A stretch of DNA of 42,783 nt from Acidobacteriota bacterium. GTDB lineage: Bacteria; Acidobacteriota; Thermoanaerobaculia; Multivoradales; JAHEKO01. The first letter of the stretch is position 1. The number at the start of each line of letters is the position of its first letter. The stretch is taken from NCBI GenBank assembly GCA_029263375.1, contig JAJCXP010000246.1, positions 1 through 42,783 of the forward strand, in the 5' to 3' direction. The notes under the pieces are model-generated. The model saw only the letters and a list, made by a program, of their open reading frames with translations. It was not told the origin of the DNA and ran no database searches. Made by a program: the position numbers and the translations under genes. This document shows positions 8,782-17,498 of the stretch, piece after piece.

Positions 8782-9621
8782 ATGAGCCGAGAGCGGGACG
8801 CCAGCGCCGGCATCCGCCGGGGAGATCTCCTGTGGGCGAGCGCCCTGGTCGCCGTCATCGGGTACCTGGTGCTCCACAACTTCGCCTGGGGCGGCGGCGA
8901 GTTCTCGCAGTTCTCGCTCGGCCCTCTCCGGCTGTCGATCTTCGGCCTGCTGGCGGCGCTCGACATGCTGTTCGGCGTCTACCTGGTCCACCGCTGGTGC
9001 GAGCGTTTCGACCTCGACTGGGAGACGTTGTCGCGCGGCCTGCCCTGGATCATCCTGCTCGGCTACTACATCTCTCACCTGGTCTCGGTGGCGTTCTACT
9101 TCCCCGAGGATCTGAACAATCCCCTGGCACTTCTCGATCCGCGGACGCGGATCTCGTCGTTCGGCGGCATGTACGGCGGCGGCCTGGTCGCGGTGATCTT
9201 CCTGCGCCGGCACGGGCTGGCGATCCTGCGCTACGCCGATCCGCTCGCCTACGGCTTCGTCGGCGGCTATGTCTTCGGGCGCGCCGGCTGCTTCGCCATC
9301 CACGATCACCCGGGGCTCGAGACGCGCTCTCCGCTCGCGGTCGAGATCGGCGGCCGGCTGCGCCACGACCTCGGTTTCTACGAGATGCTGCTGATGTTGG
9401 GGCTACTGATCGGCGCGACCCTGATCGCGCGCCGCCGCAAGCCGGCCGACGGCGTGGTTCTCGCTTTCATCGCGATCACCTACGCGCCGACCCGATTCCT
9501 GTTCGACTCGCTACGGATCGCAGACCCCACCTACGCCGGGTTGACGCCCGGTCAGTGGATGGCTCTGCCGCTGTTCGCGCTCGGTGTGTGGGTGGCCTGG
9601 TCGATCACTTCAAATCGCTAG
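8782..9621 (+). CDS. Divergent Lgt-family (prolipoprotein diacylglyceryl transferase-like) membrane protein
   Basis: A 279-residue polytopic membrane protein with about seven hydrophobic helices. The signature loop GRAGCFAIHDHPG corresponds to the Lgt signature GRxGNFxNGE, and RFLFDSLR corresponds to the late RFxxE motif. Several positions considered critical in E. coli Lgt differ: the conserved HGGL loop appears as SSFGGMYGGG (His lost), Asn of the signature is Cys, and two acidic positions are Asp rather than Glu. It may be a family variant with altered activity or acceptor, or a working Lgt of a diverged branch. The stop shares a CTAG with the convergent gene at 9618. A TAGCGT box lies 9 bases before the ATG, with no clear Shine-Dalgarno sequence. 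Confidence 0.75.
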   Translation: MSRERDASAGIRRGDLLWASALVAVIGYLVLHNFAWGGGEFSQFSLGPLRLSIFGLLAALDMLFGVYLVHRWCERFDLDWETLSRGLPWIILLGYYISHLVSVAFYFPEDLNNPLALLDPRTRISSFGGMYGGGLVAVIFLRRHGLAILRYADPLAYGFVGGYVFGRAGCFAIHDHPGLETRSPLAVEIGGRLRHDLGFYEMLLMLGLLIGATLIARRRKPADGVVLAFIAITYAPTRFLFDSLRIADPTYAGLTPGQWMALPLFALGVWVAWSITSNR

Positions 9622-10064
9622 TCGCCGCCCCACTTGGCGACGGCCCAACCCATGGCCGCACCGCAAACCGCGTACATCACGACGGCCTCGGCCATCCAGA
9701 AGTGCCAGATCTTGTACGGCAGGTTGAAGACGCCCGAATAGGTCAACAAGACCGCGCAGACGAAGATCCCCAACCCCAGGCCGAATCTCAGGCCGCGTTT
9801 CCAGCCCGGCCCCTCTCCGCAGCGGCAGGAACAGTAGAGCCAGGCAACGACAACGCTGAGGATCAACCCGAAGGCGATCCACATCGGCATCAGGGCTCCC
9901 ATGTCGGGCGGAACCTGGTTGAGCTCGGGTCGCCAGAACTCCGAGTTCGCTACGTACGCCTCCTTCAGCACTCCCTCGTGAATCAGTGGGCCCGTGACCA
10001 TGCCCAGAATGAATGAGACGACGTAGAACACCACGGCGCCGACGATGATGCACTTCCACTTCAT
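9618..10064 (-). CDS. Small four-helix membrane protein of unknown function
   Basis: A 148-residue protein with four predicted membrane helices (about residues 5-25, 58-78, 91-112 and 122-142), a Cys pair in YCSCRCGEG between helices 2 and 3, and a soluble loop after helix 1. I do not recognise the family. The start is secure: ATG at 10064 is preceded by AAGGAGGAG about 6 bases upstream. The stop TAG overlaps the stop of the convergent lgt-like gene in the palindrome CTAG (9618-9621). It appears monocistronic. Confidence 0.7.
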   Translation of the reverse strand: MKWKCIIVGAVVFYVVSFILGMVTGPLIHEGVLKEAYVANSEFWRPELNQVPPDMGALMPMWIAFGLILSVVVAWLYCSCRCGEGPGWKRGLRFGLGLGIFVCAVLLTYSGVFNLPYKIWHFWMAEAVVMYAVCGAAMGWAVAKWGGD

Positions 10065-10220
10065 CGCAACTCCTCCTTCCCAGGTTTTTGGAACGGAGGA
10101 ATCATCTCACAAGTTGTCTTACGGCCTGCCTGCGGGCGGCTGCGTGCCTATCGACTCGATCGCCTCGAAAGGCGCTCTTTCCTGCTCCGAGGGGGGGAGC
10201 CGTCGGGTGGCCCTGTCGCC

Positions 10221-10796
10221 CTAGAACTTGTACGCCACGCCGACCGAGATCACCGAGATCTCATCCGGAATATCGAGCTCGAGCTGCTCGTACTCGCCGC
10301 GGAACGCGAACTTGCGGATCTCGAACTGAACGCCGAGCCCCCAGGCGAAATCGGTCCCGTCGTCTTCGAACCGCACGTCGGGCGGACCCACACCGCCGGT
10401 GCGGCGAGTCTCGAGCTTGCTGTCCCAGGCGATCACTCCCCCCTTGGCAAACAGCTTGACCGGCCCGATCGGCAGCGCGCCGATCGCGAAGGCGTCGATC
10501 CCGTCGCTTTCTGACGTTACCTGGACCAGGCCGTCGCGGTCCGTGACCAGGCCGAGATCGCGATAGCCCACCTCGACCGAGAGCGGACCCGGCAGCTCCA
10601 GGCCGAAGAAGCCGCGGAACGAGTTGTCGTCCTGGTCGAACGTGAAGCCGACTCCGCCGATGTCGCCCGGCTCGACTTCCACCTGGGCGAGTCCCGCGGA
10701 GAGTCCGATGTAGGGCCCGACTTCCGCTCGGGCGGAACCGGCCATGCCAAGTGCAAGCAGGAGAGCTGCGACTACTGCAGGTATCTTCTTGATCAT
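10221..10796 (-). CDS. Small outer-membrane beta-barrel protein (OmpA/OmpW-like fold)
   Basis: A 191-residue protein. Residues 1-23 form a signal peptide (MIKKIPAVVAALLLALGMAG, cleaved after SARA). The mature part alternates polar and aromatic residues in short strands: VGPYIGLSAGLAQVEV, then FRGFFGLELPGPLSVEVGYRD, and finally VISVGVAYKF. It ends in Phe, the C-terminal aromatic typical of proteins assembled by BamA. The length suits an eight-stranded barrel. ATG at 10796 follows GGGAGG with 5-7 bases of spacing. A perfect palindrome lies directly upstream of that ribosome binding site. The role is unknown. Confidence 0.82.
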   Translation of the reverse strand: MIKKIPAVVAALLLALGMAGSARAEVGPYIGLSAGLAQVEVEPGDIGGVGFTFDQDDNSFRGFFGLELPGPLSVEVGYRDLGLVTDRDGLVQVTSESDGIDAFAIGALPIGPVKLFAKGGVIAWDSKLETRRTGGVGPPDVRFEDDGTDFAWGLGVQFEIRKFAFRGEYEQLELDIPDEISVISVGVAYKF

Positions 10797-10806
10797 CTTT
10801 GCCTCC

Positions 10807-10820
10807 CTGTTAGGTAACAG
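10807..10820 (-). promoter_or_regulatory. Perfect palindrome in the leader of the outer-membrane barrel gene
   Basis: CTGTTAGGTAACAG has 6-base arms around 2 central bases. It sits immediately upstream of the GGGAGG ribosome binding site of the barrel gene. It could be an operator or a small leader hairpin controlling translation; the sequence alone cannot decide. Confidence 0.35.
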
Positions 10821-10944
10821 TTCGTCCATGAAAAAGACCCGAGGGGCCATCAACGAGCACCCAACACTCCTGACACGCCACAGATGACTGCAAGCCTTGT
10901 GCCGAAGAGGGGGGCGAGCCGCTCGCCCGGCAGCCCGGCTCGGA

Positions 10945-13146
10945 TCAGTCCTCGGTGCCGGCTTCGAGGTGGTAGTACACCGGTGAAGAGGTGAGCTCGA
11001 TCTCGGTTGTCGAAGGCACCGGCTGCTCCTCGCCGTCCCGGTCGACAACACGAGCGGCAGGCCGTGGCAAGCTTGCTCGGCAACCGGCGTCGACGCTCCA
11101 GCCGACGACGATCTGGCGTCCGTCGCGCTCGAATAGGTAGAGCCGCCGGTCCGGCTCGGCGGGCAGCGGCCTCACGAAACGGCTCCCGTCGAGCTGCGCG
11201 ATCATCGTCGCGAGCGCGGTGTACGCGGGCCGGCAACGCAGCTGCGCGCCTTCGCCCGGCGAGACCAGCCCGTACCCACGGGCGATCAACTGCCACCAAT
11301 AGACCCGCTCGGCCAGCCCCGTGCAGAGGGTCAGCAGGTAGTAGCGCACCAGGTAATCGGCCTGCGCCTCTTCGTCGACCGAGACATTCCGCCCCGCTGG
11401 CGAGTGCGGCCCCTCGCGCAGCGGCCAGTTGAACTCCGTGATCCAGCTGCGCGGCTCGCACATCCGGCTGGAGCTCGCGATCGCGTGCATCAGGGTCAGC
11501 TTGTCGACGGTGTCGAATCCGAGTTGGCGATTCTCCGGCGCACCACGGCGGTCGACGTACAGTAGGTGCGCGGCGGCATCGAAGTGGATGCCGTCGTGAG
11601 GATAGTTCAACACTCCGGCGGCGGCGTGGGGCTCGAAGTCGATCACCGCCGGACCGAGCAGCGTGACCTCGCCGGCATCGCGCAGCACCTCGGATGCGGT
11701 GGCCGCGAGATCGAGGTACTCCTGGTAGGTCCAGACACCCCACTTGGACCGGTTGACGGCCTGACCGATCTGAAAACTGTTGCCGTAGGGCAGAAAGCTA
11801 TCGGCGATCGTCGTCACCGCGTCGCGCCACAGATCGCGGTTGCGCACCAGCTCCCGGTTCTGCGGCAGCGCGTACGTGAGCTCGTAGCCGCCCGCGTGGA
11901 GCCGGCGTGCGAGCGCGAGCTCATCCTCGTGACTCGGCTGCCACGGGTGGAGTCGCAGCAGAACATGCTTGACGCCGAGACCGGCGAGCAGTTCGAGCGG
12001 CGCCGACGGATCTTGGGGCCAGGGCCGGAGTGCGACCCCCACTCCGCCCCACGCGGTCGGCTCGGAGTAGAGCTCGCTCTTGAGCTCCACGTAGCGCCGC
12101 CTGAGCCGAGGCAACGAGGCGAAGCCGTGGCGAGCGGCGCGGGCGTGCTGCTCGATGTCGGCGAACCGCGTCGTCGACTTCTCGATCGAGCTGGCGTGCT
12201 GGTGCGGCTGATCGGACAGGCGGTCCCAGACCACCTTGTCGCGGCTCGATGCGCCCGACGGCGCCTCGGGGATGTGGACGTGCGCCCGGCGCGGCTTGAG
12301 CCCTGCGAACAGCGATCGGACCGGCGACTGGATGTGATTCTTGAACCAGTGCTTGAGCAGATAGGCGCGGACGTGAAATCGGAACAGCAGGGACCTCGCG
12401 CCGGCCGGCGCCACCGGTCCGCCCCAGTAGCCCTCGAGGAACGCACGACGGATGCGCGGCCACACCACCGGCAGTCGCGAGAGATCACGCGACCGGCGCC
12501 AGGCGCCGAGCGTCACGTTGAGCCGCGCGCGGTTCAGGTCGACGATCTGGAAGCCGTGGCCCTCGTGATCGATCAATACGTTGCCAATCGACAGGTCGCG
12601 GTGCCAGACGCCGGCGTCGTGCACACGGCGCAGGTAGGCGCCGAGTGCGGCGAACAGCGCCACCGGATCGAGGTCCGGAAAGCGACGCTCACTTTCGCCG
12701 GCGTTGAGCGCCCGCACCAGCTCGCGGACCTCGAAGTGACCGGCGGCGCGCGCCGAGATGTAGAACGACGGCCCCTCTGCGTTCCTGGATTCGATCCACA
12801 GCAGGGGACGCGGCGTCTCGACGCCGCTCGATGCCAGGTGGAGCGCGGTCCGCCAGTTGTTGCGCGCCTTGCTGCCGCGCGCCCGGCGGCGCAACCGCGC
12901 CAGGAACCCCTGGTTGCGAAACTGTTTGACAACCACCTCGACGGTGCCGCTGCCGAGCTCCAGATCCGCGGTGTAGAGGTAGTTGCGACCCCAATGCAGG
13001 GTCTCACGCCCCGACGCCGGGTCGGTCAGCCGTCGAACCTGCCGCTCCAGCTCCGGCGGCTCTTCGACGTCGGCGAACTCGCCGTAGAAATCGACGAGCT
13101 CGAACGGCCTGCTGGCCTCAGGAGTCGGAGAACTTGAAGCGCTCAT
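10945..13146 (-). CDS. Fusion of a Kdo-kinase-like domain and a glycoside-hydrolase-like domain
   Basis: A 733-residue protein, last gene of the mre/rod operon. Residues about 40-270 resemble the lipopolysaccharide (Kdo/WaaP) kinase family: a HWGRNYLY strand, Lys in VEVVVKQF, the catalytic loop WHRDLSIGNVLID (about 180) and the metal-binding Asp in FQIVDLNRARLN. Residues about 390-670 look like a TIM-barrel glycosidase: VKHVLLRLHPWQPS, YGNSFQIGQAVNRSKWGVW, TLLGPAVIDFEPHA and a candidate nucleophile Glu in SWITEFNWPL (about 570). A small beta domain ends the protein. The start is ATG at 13146, just before the first domain; it overlaps the end of rng by 29 bases. No signal peptide, so probably cytoplasmic. 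The kinase may phosphorylate a lipid-linked sugar; the hydrolase-like half may bind or cut a glycan. Both roles are inferred. Confidence 0.78.
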   Translation of the reverse strand: MSASSSPTPEASRPFELVDFYGEFADVEEPPELERQVRRLTDPASGRETLHWGRNYLYTADLELGSGTVEVVVKQFRNQGFLARLRRRARGSKARNNWRTALHLASSGVETPRPLLWIESRNAEGPSFYISARAAGHFEVRELVRALNAGESERRFPDLDPVALFAALGAYLRRVHDAGVWHRDLSIGNVLIDHEGHGFQIVDLNRARLNVTLGAWRRSRDLSRLPVVWPRIRRAFLEGYWGGPVAPAGARSLLFRFHVRAYLLKHWFKNHIQSPVRSLFAGLKPRRAHVHIPEAPSGASSRDKVVWDRLSDQPHQHASSIEKSTTRFADIEQHARAARHGFASLPRLRRRYVELKSELYSEPTAWGGVGVALRPWPQDPSAPLELLAGLGVKHVLLRLHPWQPSHEDELALARRLHAGGYELTYALPQNRELVRNRDLWRDAVTTIADSFLPYGNSFQIGQAVNRSKWGVWTYQEYLDLAATASEVLRDAGEVTLLGPAVIDFEPHAAAGVLNYPHDGIHFDAAAHLLYVDRRGAPENRQLGFDTVDKLTLMHAIASSSRMCEPRSWITEFNWPLREGPHSPAGRNVSVDEEAQADYLVRYYLLTLCTGLAERVYWWQLIARGYGLVSPGEGAQLRCRPAYTALATMIAQLDGSRFVRPLPAEPDRRLYLFERDGRQIVVGWSVDAGCRASLPRPAARVVDRDGEEQPVPSTTEIELTSSPVYYHLEAGTED

Positions 13147-14605
13147 GATGGAGGTCGGGATTGGCCTGGAGCTGTACCCGAGCACCCAGTGCCTCCTCCA
13201 ACTCACGAACGACCTCCTTGTACTCCGTGCGCAGGGCGTCGCAGATGTCTGGATGGGCGGTGATCACGGAGCCCCGCCCCTGGTACCGGTCGCGCTGGCG
13301 CAGCATCTCGGTCTTGATGCGTAGGCAGACGGTCGAAGTCGCCAGCACCCAGGCCTTGCCCTCGCAGTACGGACACGGCCGCGTCAGCAGGCTCTGGAGG
13401 TTGGAACGGCTACGCTTGCGGGTGAGCTCGACCAGGCCGAACTCCGAGGGCGGCAGCACCTGGTTCTTGGCTCGATCCTTCTTCAACTCCTCCTGCAAGG
13501 ACTTGAATACCCAGTCTCGATTCTCGGTCTCCATCATGTCGATGAAATCGATGACGATGATGCCGCTCAGATCGCGCAGCCGGATCTGGCGGACGATCTC
13601 CTCGACCGCCTCCAAGTTGGTCGCGACCACGGTCTCCTCGAGGCTCGTCTTGCCGACGAATCGCCCGGTGTTGACGTCGACCGCGACCAGCGCCTCGGTC
13701 TGGTTGATGACGATGTAGCCGCCCGATTTGAGCCAGACGCGACTACGCAGCGCGGCCTCGATCTCGGCGTCCACGCCGAAGTGCTCGAACAGCCGGCCGG
13801 CCTCCTCGGTGAGCTCGATCCTCTCCGCCAGCTCCGGCTCCACCTCGCGCGCGAACGCGAGCACCCGATCGTAGGTGTGCTCTTCGTCGATCAGCACCTG
13901 GTCGAACTCACCGCCCAGGCGGTCGCGCACGATACGCAGGGCGAGATCGTGGTCCTGGTGCAGCAGGGTCGGTGCGCTCGACTGTGCGGCGCGCTCCTCG
14001 ATCGCCTTCCAAAGGCCGGTGAGATAGGAGATGTCGCCCCGAAAGTCTTCGGCGGTCTTGCCCTCGCCCGCGGTGCGAACGATCAGCCCCCAGCCGTCGG
14101 CACACAGGCCTTCGAGTGCGGAACGCAGACGCTCCCTCTCCTCGGGATCGCGAATGCGCCGCGAGACGCCGATGCTGGGCACGGTCGGCAGCAGCACCAC
14201 GTAGCGCCCCGGCAGCGTGATCTCGGTGCTGATCCGGGCGCCCTTGTTGGGTAGCGGCGCCTTGACGGTCTGGACGATCAGCTCCTGCCCGGGCTGGAGC
14301 AGCTCCTCGATCGGCCGGATCACCTGGGGCGGAAACTCGCCGGTCTGAGGGTCCGCCTCGGACAGCTCGTCCATGCTGGTCAGGGTGTCGCGGACATCGC
14401 CCGCGTAGAGGAAGGCGTCGCGTTTGAGGCCGATGTCGACGAAGGCGGCCTGCATGCCGGGAAGGATCCGGGACACCCGCCCCTGGTAGACGTTGCCGAC
14501 CACACCACGGTCGCCGTGATGCTCGAGATAGATCTCGCTCGGCCGCCCGTTCTCCAGCACCGCGACGCGGATCTGATGGAAGTCGCTCTCGACCAGTAGC
14601 TTCAT
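13118..14605 (-). CDS. rng: Ribonuclease G/E family endoribonuclease
   Basis: A 495-residue protein close to RNase G in length. It opens with an S1-type RNA-binding region (NVYQGRVSRILPGMQAAFVDIGLKRDAFL), followed by an RNase H-like part and the catalytic core with acidic residues in VAVDVNTGRFVGK and IIVIDFIDMM, and the Zn-link motif CPYCEGK. It lacks the long RNase E scaffold tail. RNase G matures 16S rRNA and degrades mRNA. In enterobacteria rng also lies downstream of mreBCD, so this linkage is conserved. Its ATG overlaps the rodA stop (ATGA), showing translational coupling. Confidence 0.95.
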   Translation of the reverse strand: MKLLVESDFHQIRVAVLENGRPSEIYLEHHGDRGVVGNVYQGRVSRILPGMQAAFVDIGLKRDAFLYAGDVRDTLTSMDELSEADPQTGEFPPQVIRPIEELLQPGQELIVQTVKAPLPNKGARISTEITLPGRYVVLLPTVPSIGVSRRIRDPEERERLRSALEGLCADGWGLIVRTAGEGKTAEDFRGDISYLTGLWKAIEERAAQSSAPTLLHQDHDLALRIVRDRLGGEFDQVLIDEEHTYDRVLAFAREVEPELAERIELTEEAGRLFEHFGVDAEIEAALRSRVWLKSGGYIVINQTEALVAVDVNTGRFVGKTSLEETVVATNLEAVEEIVRQIRLRDLSGIIVIDFIDMMETENRDWVFKSLQEELKKDRAKNQVLPPSEFGLVELTRKRSRSNLQSLLTRPCPYCEGKAWVLATSTVCLRIKTEMLRQRDRYQGRGSVITAHPDICDALRTEYKEVVRELEEALGARVQLQANPDLHHERFKFSDS

Positions 14606-15741
14606 CTGTTCACGTAGCGGCGAAAGTCGATTCCCAGGATCAGGCCGGTGAGGAAGAAGTTAGAGAGCATGAACGAACCGCCATAGGAAAGGAACGGTAG
14701 CGGAATTCCGGTGATCGGCAACAGGCCGACCACCATAGCGGTGTTGTAGAGAACGTGGAAGGCAAAACCGGAAAGTAGGCCGACCACCAGCAGCATCGCT
14801 TTTCGGTCGCGCGAGCGTAGCGCGACGATCACCCCGTTGGAAACGAACAGCCCGTAGAGGGCGAGCACGATGGCCACCCCCAGGAACCCCCACTCCTCGG
14901 CCAGCACCGCGAAGATGAAGTCGGTGTGGCGGGCGGGCAAGAACCGCAGCTGGCTCTGTGTGCCCTGCATGTAGCCGCGCCCGGTGAGCTGTCCGGAGCC
15001 GACCGCGATCTTGCTCTGACGCAGCTGGTAGCCCGCCCCGAGCGGCTCGCTCTGGGGCGAGACGAATGTCTTCACCCGCTGGCGCTGATAGTCCAGCATG
15101 ACGAAGTTCCAGACCCCGAGACCGACGACGATCGCCACCAGCCCGCCCGCGACCATTACCCGCCAGCGCACCCCGGCGATCAGCAGCATGCCCGCGACCG
15201 GCGGCACGAGCATCGCCGCACCGCCGAGGTCGGGTTCGAGGGCGACCAGAACCATCGGCGCCAGCACCGCCAGCAGCGCCACCGAGATGTGGCGCAGCTC
15301 GAGATGGCGACTATTTATGCCCGCCAGATAGCGGGCTAGCAGCAGCACGGTGGCGATCTTGGCCACGTCCGACGGCTGGATCTGCGCCGAGCCGACGCCC
15401 AGCCAGCTGCGTGCCCCGCCGGCGATCCGGCCGACGAACAGCACCAGGACGAGGAGCCCCATCCCGCCCAGATAGATCGGCACCGAGAACTTGGTCAGCA
15501 CCTGGTAGTCGATGCTGAACCCGATCGCACAAACCAGGAGACCGAGCGCCAACCGCAGGGCATGGCGCGGCAGGTAGTCGACATCCATCTCGGCGCTGGC
15601 ACTGTGCACCGTCAGTAGGCCGGCCACCGACAGCAGGAGAGCCGCGATCAACACCCCCCAGCGGACGTCCGCCAGGGTGCGCAGAAAGGTGCGCTCCTCA
15701 GGAAGGCCGGTTAGCGCCGCGATTGTCGAAGTATCTCTCAT
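14602..15741 (-). CDS. rodA: RodA, peptidoglycan glycosyltransferase of the elongasome (SEDS family)
   Basis: A 379-residue polytopic SEDS protein that polymerises lipid II during cell elongation with PBP2. Hallmarks seen: LLTVHSASAE after helix 1, GGARSWLGVGSAQIQPSD, LEPDLGGAAM (the catalytic Asp region), RFLPARHTDFIFAVLAEEWG and the C-terminal GIPLPFLSYGGS. The ATG at 15741 gives the usual family length and lies inside mrdA, a 44-base overlap; no ribosome binding site is obvious there, so coupling to mrdA translation is likely. The stop overlaps the rng start. Confidence 0.96.
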   Translation of the reverse strand: MRDTSTIAALTGLPEERTFLRTLADVRWGVLIAALLLSVAGLLTVHSASAEMDVDYLPRHALRLALGLLVCAIGFSIDYQVLTKFSVPIYLGGMGLLVLVLFVGRIAGGARSWLGVGSAQIQPSDVAKIATVLLLARYLAGINSRHLELRHISVALLAVLAPMVLVALEPDLGGAAMLVPPVAGMLLIAGVRWRVMVAGGLVAIVVGLGVWNFVMLDYQRQRVKTFVSPQSEPLGAGYQLRQSKIAVGSGQLTGRGYMQGTQSQLRFLPARHTDFIFAVLAEEWGFLGVAIVLALYGLFVSNGVIVALRSRDRKAMLLVVGLLSGFAFHVLYNTAMVVGLLPITGIPLPFLSYGGSFMLSNFFLTGLILGIDFRRYVNR

Positions 15742-17485
15742 AAAGAATCTTCGCCAGCGGCGCTGCCACTCGCGAGCCCTTGCCGCCGTGCTCGACGAAA
15801 ACCACCACGACCAGCTCGGGGTGGTCGGCCGGAGCGAACGACGCGAACCAGGCGTGGTCACGATGCTCGAACGGCAAGTCCTCACTGTCTATCCAGCTCT
15901 TCTGCTCGATCACCTGAACGGTGCCGGTCTTGCCCGCGATGTCGACCCCTTCGACTCGGGCCGAAGCTCCCGTTCCCTTCTCGTTGACCACCGCCCAGAG
16001 TGCCTCGCGGACGGTCTCGAGGGCGGCGCGATCGAGCGGTAGTGCCACGGGGGCGGGAACCGGCGCGTTGCGGTCCAGGCGCGGCACCATCTTGAGGCCG
16101 CCGTTGGCGACGATCGCCATCATCGATGCGATCTGGAGCGGGGTCGCGAGCAGCGGCCCCTGGCCGATCGCCACCGAGATCGTCTCGCCCGGATACCAGG
16201 TCGACCCACGAACCCGAAGGCTCCAGTCGAGATCGGGCACCAGGCCCTGCTTCTCGCCTGCGATCGGCACCCCGGTCCTCTCGCCGAGTCCGAATCTGCG
16301 CGCGAACTCGGCGATGCGCGAGATCCCCAGCTTCTGCCCCAGGTGGTAGAAGTAGACGTCACACGATTCCTTGATCGCCTCGCGCAGCCGCATCCAGCCG
16401 TGACCGCTGCGCTTCCAGCACCGGAACCTGCGGTTGTAGATCGTGGTCGAGCCGCCACAGAAGACGCTGTCGGAGCGATCGACCACACCTTCGCTCAGGC
16501 CGGCGGTCGCGACCACGATCTTGAACAGCGAGCCCGGCGAATGGGTGTTCTGGAGCGCACGGTTCTGGAGCGGGTTGTGAGGCGCCTCGACCAACGCCTG
16601 CCACTCACTCCGATCGAGCCGCCGGGCGAAGCCGTTGGGATTGTAGGACGGCGCCGAGACCATCACCAGGATGTCGCCGTTGCGCGGGTCCAGCACCACC
16701 GCGGATCCCACCCGGTTCTCGAAGTAGCGCGCCGCCTCTTGTTGCAGCTCGAGATCGAGGGTCAGCTCGACATCGGTGCCCGGGCTCGCCAGCGTGCTCC
16801 CATACTCGCTGCGCGGTCGGCCGCGACTGTCGACCACCACTACGCGCTCGCCGTCGGTGCCGCGCAGGTTCTTCTCGAAGGCGAGCTCGATCCCCCGCTT
16901 GCCGGCCAGATCGCCCGGCTCATAGGACGAACCTTCCGCGACCAGGTCCTCGCGCGTCACCTCGCCGAGATAGCCGAGCAGGTGTGCGGTAAGCGGCCCG
17001 TGCCGGTAGACCCGTAGGTGCCCGACGTCGATATCGAACTCCGGGTGCTCGAGCCGCTCGGCCGAGAAGCGCGCCACCTGCGACAGCGACAGGCTCTCGG
17101 CGATCAGGACAGGAGCGAACTGCGACGAGTTGCGCGAGCTCGCCAGGGCCTGTTCGAGATCCGTGCGCGGCCGGGCCAGGATGCCCGTCGCGAAATCGAG
17201 GCTCGCGTCCAGGTTGGAAGCCAGGCTGCGATCGAGCAACAGATCGTAGCTCGGCACGTTGTCCACCAGACGCCGTTGGTGACGATCGAAGATCAGCCCG
17301 CGCGGCGCATTGATCGGCACCTTGTTGAGCCGGTTGTTGTCGGCCAGCTCGCGGTAGTAACCGCCTTGAACCACCTGCACGAACCAGTAGCAGCTACCGA
17401 TCAGCACCAGCAGGATCGAGAACGCCAGGCGCAACCTCGGGATCCTCTGGATCAGCTCGCTACGCTGTTCGCGGACTTCCATCAT
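15698..17485 (-). CDS. mrdA: Penicillin-binding protein 2, elongation transpeptidase
   Basis: A 595-residue class B PBP. One membrane anchor (about residues 20-40) precedes the pedestal domain with the APRGLIFDRHQRRLVDN motif. Transpeptidase motifs are complete: SxxK as SPGSLFKI, SxN as KESCDVYFY (Ser-Cys-Asp), and KTG as IAGKTGTVQV. It cross-links peptidoglycan in the periplasm with RodA. Two consecutive ATGs (17485 and 17482) are possible starts. The gene follows mreD after 13 bases and overlaps rodA. Beta-lactams target this protein; a beta-lactamase-like fusion lies elsewhere in the window (39220). Confidence 0.96.
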   Translation of the reverse strand: MMEVREQRSELIQRIPRLRLAFSILLVLIGSCYWFVQVVQGGYYRELADNNRLNKVPINAPRGLIFDRHQRRLVDNVPSYDLLLDRSLASNLDASLDFATGILARPRTDLEQALASSRNSSQFAPVLIAESLSLSQVARFSAERLEHPEFDIDVGHLRVYRHGPLTAHLLGYLGEVTREDLVAEGSSYEPGDLAGKRGIELAFEKNLRGTDGERVVVVDSRGRPRSEYGSTLASPGTDVELTLDLELQQEAARYFENRVGSAVVLDPRNGDILVMVSAPSYNPNGFARRLDRSEWQALVEAPHNPLQNRALQNTHSPGSLFKIVVATAGLSEGVVDRSDSVFCGGSTTIYNRRFRCWKRSGHGWMRLREAIKESCDVYFYHLGQKLGISRIAEFARRFGLGERTGVPIAGEKQGLVPDLDWSLRVRGSTWYPGETISVAIGQGPLLATPLQIASMMAIVANGGLKMVPRLDRNAPVPAPVALPLDRAALETVREALWAVVNEKGTGASARVEGVDIAGKTGTVQVIEQKSWIDSEDLPFEHRDHAWFASFAPADHPELVVVVFVEHGGKGSRVAAPLAKILYERYFDNRGANRPS

Positions 17486-17498
17486 CTCTCGATCCTGC

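Noticed and set aside
8686-9366. N-terminal extension of the sulfotransferase frame across the lgt-like gene
   Set aside because: The extension is low-complexity and antisense to a clear membrane protein; the sulfotransferase domain starts right after the ATG at 8685.
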